Part shown: positions 50,778 to 57,188 of the stretch, piece by piece
How positions within the stretch are numbered: position 1 is the first letter of the stretch
How the letters are laid out: each line of letters starts with the position of its first letter
Source: Phycisphaerae bacterium
GTDB lineage: Bacteria > Planctomycetota > Phycisphaerae > UBA1845 > Fen-1342
Assembly (NCBI GenBank): GCA_022072445.1
Contig: JAJVHV010000025.1
Location: 1 to 57,188, forward strand
DNA: 57,188 bases
Reading direction: 5' to 3'
Notes under the pieces: generated by a model
Databases searched by the model: none
Told to the model about the DNA's origin: nothing
What the model saw: only the letters and a program-made list of their open reading frames with translations
Program-made: the position numbers and the translations under genes

Positions 50778-50858
50778 TGTCGGACACATGTCGGACACGT
50801 GTCCGACACATCGCTGACATGTCCCCGCCAGACCCGGACACCGTGTCGGACACGTGAC
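50778..50858. promoter_or_regulatory. TGTCGGACAC operator array at the early divergence
   Basis: TGTCGGACAC occurs at 50778-50787, 50789-50798, inverted at 50799-50808 and direct at 50844-50853; the second and third copies form the perfect 20-bp palindrome TGTCGGACACGTGTCCGACA, and GACATGTC sits at 50816. The array lies between the leftward nuclease gene and the rightward sigma-like gene, exactly where a phage lysogeny/early operator belongs. Its protein is unknown; no cI-like repressor is recognised in the window. Confidence 0.75.
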
Positions 50859-50975
50859 TTTCTACAGACACATTCAAAGCTAGAGATATGTCCCCGGCGT
50901 TCGAAGCACGATCGCGATTGAAACGCCGAGAGCGTCTCGGCGACGAGACAACCCCGCTGAACGGGATCAATCGCG

Positions 50976-51488
50976 ATGAAGAGACGACCACAAAACCGCT
51001 ACGACGGAGCCCTGGAGAAATGGAAAGTCGACCTCGCCCTGGAGCGCATGCAGGCCTATCGCGTACCGCGTGACGAATGGCCGGACGTGCTCCAGCGCCT
51101 GGTCGTGGAGATGTTGCAGTTCCGCTTCGACCCCCAGCGCGGCGTTCAGGAGTCCACCGCGCTGACGCGGCTCATCAACTACCAGATCACGTCCCTGATC
51201 CGGTCGCGACAGCGCGAGCGCGACCGGATCGAGCGCTACTGGCACTGGACGAATCAGAAGCAGCGGATGGTTTGCCACGAGACGTTCGGCCTGCGGGCCG
51301 ACGTCCAGGATGCCCTCGCGCAACTGTCGGAACGCGAGCGCATCGTGGCCGCCCACCTGATGCAGGGTGAGTCACGGCGGCAGATTGCCGAGCGCCTAGG
51401 GTGCAGTTGGCGTGCTGTGGACCGCGTTGTCCGGCGCATTCGCGAGCGCTTCGAGGCGCTCGGGCTGCGTGGGTGGGTGCGCGAATGA
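50976..51488 (+). CDS. sigma-70 region 4-like regulator
   Basis: 170 residues. The C-terminal ~70 residues (ALAQLSERERIVAAHLMQGE, SRRQIAERLGCSWRAVDRVV, RRIRERFEALGL) are the region-4 helix-turn-helix of ECF-type sigma or related phage activators; the N-terminal part (LVVEMLQFRFDPQRGVQEST, RLINYQITSLIRSRQRER) is region-2-like but lacks clear -10 motifs. Immediately right of the operator array, so it is a prime candidate for controlling late or lysogenic genes. Confidence 0.8.
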   Translation: MKRRPQNRYDGALEKWKVDLALERMQAYRVPRDEWPDVLQRLVVEMLQFRFDPQRGVQESTALTRLINYQITSLIRSRQRERDRIERYWHWTNQKQRMVCHETFGLRADVQDALAQLSERERIVAAHLMQGESRRQIAERLGCSWRAVDRVVRRIRERFEALGLRGWVRE

Positions 51489-51741
51489 CGGCCCGCCGGC
51501 GGAACGCGGAATCTCGGCAGAATCGCGCTTGCCATCTTCGCGTCCACGAGGAAAGTGGACAGCCGGCGGGTCCGCGCCGGCGGCCGCTGTCGGCGGCGTG
51601 GATTACCGACGAGCTGCTCGCGGAAACCCGCCGCGTGTGGTCGCGACACCTGCGTCGGGACGTTCACGACGAGGAGGCGATCGAGATGCTGATCAACGTG
51701 CGGAACGCGGCGATGGCGATCCTGGGCATCGGAGTGGACGA

Positions 51742-51745
<4 letters not shown>
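51485..51745 (+). CDS. small protein coupled to the recombinase
   Basis: 86 residues, start overlapping the sigma-like stop (ATGA) and stop overlapping the recombinase start (ATGA). N-terminal basic, disordered; C-terminal helix AWITDELLAETRRVWSRHLR and DVHDEEAIEMLINVRNAAMA. Unassigned; the strict coupling on both sides suggests a recombination-directionality or partner role (inference). Confidence 0.6.
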
Positions 51746-53319
<1,574 letters not shown>

Positions 53320-53340
53320 TCAAACTGCAACGGACTCCGC

Positions 53341-53370
53341 ATCATAGCCCCCAACCCGCTGCGCGTCCAA
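53341..53370 (-). promoter_or_regulatory. promoter of tRNA-Pro
   Basis: On the minus strand TTGGAC (53370-53365) and TATGAT (53346-53341) are 18 bases apart, about 27 bases before the tRNA 5' end. The -10 matches 5 of 6 consensus bases; the -35 is weaker. 53320-53555 holds nothing else recognisable. Confidence 0.5.
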
Positions 53371-53555
53371 CCCCCGCGTCCGATGTCGCAAAGGGGCCCG
53401 CCGTGACCGGATGGCGCAGGAGCTCGGCATGGCGGAAGCCCGAGCGTTCCCTGCATTCAAGCAATGCGCCTGGGCACCGCATTTGAAGCAACGCGCGTGC
53501 GATCCGAATTTCACGCGATGCGCTTGCGCGTCGCGCTCAGGCATTCCGCGGCCCC

Positions 53556-53954
53556 TTACCGCCCGCGCAGACCCCGCAACACGCTGGCCTTACGCACGGC
53601 ACGCGTCCGAGCCTCCACAGCCGCATCGTCCGAGCCGGTCACCTTCAAAGCGGCTTCAGCGGCACTGGATGCCATTGCGTCGCTCACGTCTTCCGCCGGC
53701 ACGACGTCGCTGGTCAGCACGGTGACGCTATTATCGAGCACTTGGGCAAAGCCGCCGTCAATCGCCATTCGCGTGCCGCGGCCGTCGCGCTCGAAGCGCA
53801 GCATGCCGACGCCCAGCTCGCACATCAGCGGCGCACGCAGATTCAGCACGCCGACCTCGCCATCGTGCGCCGGAATGACGACCATGTCGGCGTCTTCGTC
53901 GAGCACGCTTCGCTCCGGCGTAATGACCAATAAGTGCAGCTTCTTGGCAGCCAT
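53556..53954 (-). CDS. F1Fo ATP synthase epsilon subunit
   Basis: 132 residues from the ATG at 53954 (a GTG nine codons earlier is in frame). The N-terminal beta sandwich is typical: LHLLVITPERSVLDEDADMV, PAHDGEVGVLNLRAPLMCEL, AIDGGFAQVLDNSVTVL; the C-terminal helices follow. The subunit regulates F1. Unusually, the upstream gene is pfkB, not atpD, so it is separated from the rest of an ATP synthase operon. Confidence 0.9.
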   Translation of the reverse strand: MAAKKLHLLVITPERSVLDEDADMVVIPAHDGEVGVLNLRAPLMCELGVGMLRFERDGRGTRMAIDGGFAQVLDNSVTVLTSDVVPAEDVSDAMASSAAEAALKVTGSDDAAVEARTRAVRKASVLRGLRGR

Positions 53955-54000
53955 GGGCGTAGTTCTTACGGCGGTATCCACGGGGCGTCAAGTGCGTGTC

Positions 54001-54060
54001 CAGGGGTCAGGGGTCAGGGTTCGGGGTTCGGGGTTCAGGGTTCGGGGTTCGGGGTCCAGG
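54001..54060 (+). repeat. heptamer array C(A/G)GGG(G/T)T
   Basis: Eight consecutive 7-mers (CAGGGGT x2, CAGGGTT, CGGGGTT x2, CAGGGTT, CGGGGTT, CGGGGTC) and a partial ninth. Reverse-complementary to the array at 54174-54243. Located in the 295-bp gap between pfkB and atpC. Confidence 0.8.
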
Positions 54061-54173
54061 ATTCTTTAATAATGGGTTCGGCCAACACTCTCCGCCGCTG
54101 TCCGGCGACATCACGTCCCCTGCAGCGTTCGTCGTTCAGCGTCGGTTTCCGACCGCTGAACTCTGCCCGCTAG

Positions 54174-54243
54174 ACCCCTGAACCCTGCCCGCTGACGCCT
54201 GAACCCTGGACCCTGAACCCCGAACCCTGACCCCTGACCTCTG
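54174..54243 (-). repeat. heptamer array, inverted partner
   Basis: Ten in-register 7-mers of the form ACCC(C/T)TG (e.g. AACCCTG, ACCCCTG) that complement the first array, so the two can fold into a long imperfect hairpin with a 113-base loop. It ends six bases before the pfkB stop codon, where a terminator would be expected. Such inverted heptamer arrays recur between genes in some planctomycete genomes (recollection). Confidence 0.8.
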
Positions 54244-54249
54244 GACGCT

Positions 54250-55158
54250 TCAACGCTCCACTCGCGCCAGCTCGATCAGCTCGTCCAGGCGCTGCTCGAC
54301 ATGGCGCGCCGTCGTCGCCGCCAGCGCCTCGACCGAGAACGACTCGAGCACAAACGACGCCACCACCGATCCGCGCGCCATCGCCGCCCGCAGCGCCGCC
54401 GGGTCGCTCCGCCCTGTCGCGGCCAGATACCCCATCATTCCGCCGGCGAAGCTGTCGCCGCAGCCGGTCGGGTCGACCAGGCGCGTCGTCGGATAGGCCG
54501 GCAGCGCGAAGACGCGCTCTTCGCTGAACAGCAGGCTGCCGTGCTCGCCCTTCTTGATGACGACGAAGCGCGGGCCGCGCTGCGCGATCTCGCGGCCGGC
54601 GCTGATCAAGTTCGACTCGCCCGTCAGCAGCCGCGCCTCGCCTTCGTTCAGCACGATGCCGTGCACGGCGCGCAGCGTGCGGGCCAGCTCGGTCGCCTCG
54701 TTCTCGATCCAGAGGTTCATCGTGTCGCAGACGATCAGCTCGGCCCGCCCGAGCTGCTGTGCGAACTCGCGTTGCAGCGCCGGATGCGTGTTCGCCAGAA
54801 ACACGTAACGGCTGTCGCGAAATTCAGGCGGGATCGTCGCGCCGCGCTCCGCCAGCACGTTCAGCTTCACGTCGACGGTGCGGGCCTCGTTCATCGCCCC
54901 GCTGTAGCTTCCGTGCCAGCGAAACGTCTGGCTGCCCTTCCGCACTTCGACGCCGCGCAGATCGACGTCGCGCCGTCGCAGCGGCTCCAGCGCCGCGAGG
55001 TCAAAATCCTCGCCGACGACCCCGACCAGCCGGACACGCGCGAAAATCGACGCCGCCAGCGAGAAATAGACCGCCGACCCACCCAGCACGTTCTCGGCCC
55101 GGCCGAGCGGCGTACTGACGGTGTCGATTCCGATCGAGCCGGTGACAAGCAGCGACAT
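54250..55158 (-). CDS. PfkB-family carbohydrate kinase
   Basis: 302 residues. Ribokinase-fold signature: start LLVTGSIGIDTVSTPLGRAE, VLGGSAVYFSLAASIFARVR, and the PfkB-2 motif DPTGCGDSFAGGMMGYLAAT near residue 236-255 with the catalytic Asp. Phosphorylates a sugar or nucleoside with ATP; the substrate is unknown. It precedes atpC on the same strand. Confidence 0.92.
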   Translation of the reverse strand: MSLLVTGSIGIDTVSTPLGRAENVLGGSAVYFSLAASIFARVRLVGVVGEDFDLAALEPLRRRDVDLRGVEVRKGSQTFRWHGSYSGAMNEARTVDVKLNVLAERGATIPPEFRDSRYVFLANTHPALQREFAQQLGRAELIVCDTMNLWIENEATELARTLRAVHGIVLNEGEARLLTGESNLISAGREIAQRGPRFVVIKKGEHGSLLFSEERVFALPAYPTTRLVDPTGCGDSFAGGMMGYLAATGRSDPAALRAAMARGSVVASFVLESFSVEALAATTARHVEQRLDELIELARVER

Positions 55159-55195
55159 CGCGCCTCCTTGAGCCAGACAACGCAGTGTTTAGACT

Positions 55196-57127
55196 CTACC
55201 GCGCCACCGGTTGCCGCGTCAGCGACCCCTCGACTGCGCGGCGCGCCGCCAGAAACTGCCGGGTCCCTTGTATTCTCACGAGTCGCCGGCCCGCGGCGGA
55301 TGCCACCCGCTCCAGCCCCGCCGCAGCGCCCCGGCTCACGATCAGGACGCCGCCGCCCTCCGCGGCCGCGCTGTCCGCGAAGAAAACCTCCCATGCATCG
55401 CTGCGTCGCCGAATCGTGCCGAACAGCGTCAGCGCCGCCGATTCCGTCGGCCGCTCGATGATCAGCTTGCCGTGCAGCGGCAGCACCATGAGACAGCGCT
55501 CGATGAGCCGCCCGTCGCGTTCGGCCGCCGCGTCGCAATCGAGCGCCCGTGCCGAGCACGGCACGCGAATCACGTCGTGCGCGGTCCCCGCCAGGTCGAT
55601 CTGCGCCAGTTGTCGCCACACGTCCGGCGGCCGCGCCTCGAGAAACATCGCGCGCGAGCGGGTATCCGCCAGCAACGCGTCGATCAGCCAGCCGCCGCCG
55701 GCCGGCGCGCCCGGGTCGGCATCATGCGCCCCGCGCGGCCAGACCATTCGCCCGACGTTCACCAGTGCCAGGGCCACCGTCGCCACCGTCGCAAAGCGCC
55801 GCACCGGCAGTCCCACGCCGCTGCGGCCGAGCAGGAGCGCCGTCAACGCCGCGATCACTCCGCCAACGGCCCCATCCGCGTGCGAGACTCCGCCGATCAG
55901 CGTCACGGCACTCGCGCCCCCCGCTCCGCACAGCACGGCGCTCGCTTCGAACGCCAGTGCCAGTTGGCGGCTGCCCAGCCGGGACCCCAGCCGCGCATCA
56001 GCCAGCGCCGCAACAACGGCCAGCGCCACACTGGCGGCCCCAAGCCGCAACAGGTGCGCAGCCGGAAACTCCGCCGCATTCAGCGGCAGCGAGGCGAGCA
56101 GCGCCGCCGCGACCAGCGCGACCAGCGTGGCGCGCCGCGTTCCGACGCCGCGCTCGAACACCACGCGCGCCAGCGCGGTTCCTCCGGCCGCTCCGGCGAG
56201 CAGCACGGCGAGCACGTGCTCCAGCCGCGCGCCGGCCGCCGCGCGCTGCAAAATGCCGCCGCTTGCCAGCGCTCCCCACGACGCGCCCGCGCCCAGCAAC
56301 AGCGCGACATACCTCCAGGGCGCCCCCCCACCGGCTGCCGCCGCCGGCCGCGGACCCCCGCCCCCCGCCGCGCCCGCCGGCCGAGACACCGCCGACAGCA
56401 TTCCGCCCGCGAACACCGGCACGAGAAACCCGGCGGCGATTGCGACGCTTTCGCTCCACAGCGCGGTCACCGCCGCGCCAATCGCCGCACTCGACACGAC
56501 CGTGACCCAGAACGGCCAGTCGCCGTAACGCGCACCCGAAGCCGCCTTGCGCCAGCCATACAGCGCCGTCAGCACCATCGCGCCCAGCGCGCCGCACAGC
56601 GTCAGCCCCGCGACAGCGCTGCACCATAACATCAGCAGCTTCACGCCGCCCGGCAGCGTCACGTCCGCCCCCAGCACCGCGCGCCACCGCTCCGCCTCGG
56701 CCGCGACCAATACTCCCCCGCCGAGAAACGCACCCAGCGCGAGCATCAGCACACCCACTACCAACGCCGCGAATTCCGTCGCGACGCCGACCCCGGCGGC
56801 GCCCACGCGCCCCAACAGCCGCCCGCTCGACACCGGAAGCCCCACGTTCCGCACGATAAGTCGCCGAGGAAGCCACAGCCCGCCGATGAACCCCGCCCCC
56901 AGCGCCGCCATCCCCGCCAGTGCGCCGCTGCCGGGAGTGGTGGCGTGCAGATCGAGCTCGTGCAGTGCCAGACACACCGCCGGTGCACTGCCCGCCCCGA
57001 ACAGGCTCGCCACCGCCAGCACAGCGTGTGGCGAAGTGCGTACCGCCGCGATCCGCGCCGCCAGCGCCCCGCCGGCGCCCAGCACCGCACCCGCGGCGCC
57101 GCCCCGCGGTGCCGGCGAACCCTTCAC
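55196..57127 (-). CDS. polytopic membrane protein (frame open to window edge)
   Basis: 643 residues from GTG at 57127, but the frame is open to the window end, so the true start may lie outside. About a dozen Ala/Gly/Leu-rich membrane helices (VLAVASLFGAGSAPAVCLAL, FAALVVGVLMLALGAFLGGG, VAALLASLPLNAA) are followed by a ~180-residue soluble C-terminal domain (GRLIERCLMVLPLHGKLIIE, RRRSDAWEVFFADSAAAEGG). I do not recognise the family; the layout resembles planctomycete membrane proteins of unknown function. Confidence 0.65.
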   Translation of the reverse strand: MKGSPAPRGGAAGAVLGAGGALAARIAAVRTSPHAVLAVASLFGAGSAPAVCLALHELDLHATTPGSGALAGMAALGAGFIGGLWLPRRLIVRNVGLPVSSGRLLGRVGAAGVGVATEFAALVVGVLMLALGAFLGGGVLVAAEAERWRAVLGADVTLPGGVKLLMLWCSAVAGLTLCGALGAMVLTALYGWRKAASGARYGDWPFWVTVVSSAAIGAAVTALWSESVAIAAGFLVPVFAGGMLSAVSRPAGAAGGGGPRPAAAAGGGAPWRYVALLLGAGASWGALASGGILQRAAAGARLEHVLAVLLAGAAGGTALARVVFERGVGTRRATLVALVAAALLASLPLNAAEFPAAHLLRLGAASVALAVVAALADARLGSRLGSRQLALAFEASAVLCGAGGASAVTLIGGVSHADGAVGGVIAALTALLLGRSGVGLPVRRFATVATVALALVNVGRMVWPRGAHDADPGAPAGGGWLIDALLADTRSRAMFLEARPPDVWRQLAQIDLAGTAHDVIRVPCSARALDCDAAAERDGRLIERCLMVLPLHGKLIIERPTESAALTLFGTIRRRSDAWEVFFADSAAAEGGGVLIVSRGAAAGLERVASAAGRRLVRIQGTRQFLAARRAVEGSLTRQPVAR

Positions 57128-57188
57128 CGCAACGCGCTGCGCGGCCTCCCGCGCTTTACGCCCCGTACCCGTGGGCGGCGCCGTCGCG

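Noticed and set aside
54001-54243. Possible CRISPR array
   Set aside because: The repeats are contiguous heptamers without spacers and are inverted, with no cas genes nearby.

Overview
The window is GC-rich, densely coded DNA from a Gram-negative-type bacterium, most likely a planctomycete (inference). The signs are a C-terminal zinc ribbon of the form CxxCGYxLxG...CPECG on a crotonase-like protein, which is common in that phylum; inverted arrays of GGGTTC-type heptamers between genes; and an RND efflux pump plus many lipoproteins, which imply an outer membrane. About two thirds of the window is one integrated phage.

Layout. (1) 1-683 holds no gene I can support. (2) 684-8504, minus strand: a tetR-led efflux operon (TetR, outer-membrane factor, periplasmic adaptor, RND pump, crotonase/zinc-ribbon protein) chained by 4-base stop/start overlaps, with a perfect 18-bp palindrome just downstream of a -35/-10 pair. 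(3) 8646-14803: a small envelope/lipid-flavoured cluster. It has a second TetR gene with an AttH/CrtC-like lipoprotein, four very small secreted or amphipathic proteins, an LpxL/HtrB-family acyltransferase homologue whose catalytic His position is Tyr, a zinc-ribbon protein and an alpha/beta-hydrolase lipoprotein. Two related 14-bp palindromes sit at two promoters of this cluster. It is the best candidate for an undescribed system.

(4) About 14.8-53.24 kb: a siphovirus-like prophage next to tRNA-Pro(CGG). The right end carries a large serine recombinase whose last codons lie inside the tRNA gene, a small partner gene and a sigma-like regulator, all rightward. A cluster of TGTCGGACAC operators separates these from a long leftward early operon: RecE-like nuclease, Sak4-like ATPase, DUF669 protein, RusA-like resolvase, DUF4406/DUF6378 fusion, metallophosphoesterase, DEAH helicase, D12 methylase, prim-pol/helicase, an RNA polymerase alpha-CTD-like protein and a ParB-methyltransferase. 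A short rightward block (37.4-39.2 kb) encodes a HARE-HTH protein with a lysine/alanine-rich linker. Then come the leftward packaging, head and tail genes: small and large terminase, a phage tRNA, portal, a prohead protease-capsid fusion, decoration and joining proteins, tail tube, chaperones with a -1 frame arrangement, tape measure, tail tip, and a 969-residue cysteine-rich protein.

(5) 53.24-57.19 kb, minus strand: tRNA-Pro, an isolated atpC (ATP synthase epsilon), paired inverted heptamer arrays, a PfkB-family sugar kinase, and a polytopic membrane protein whose frame runs to the window edge.

All calls come from reading the sequence and recalling family motifs; no database search was run. 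Many starts were chosen by Shine-Dalgarno position and 4-base overlaps.
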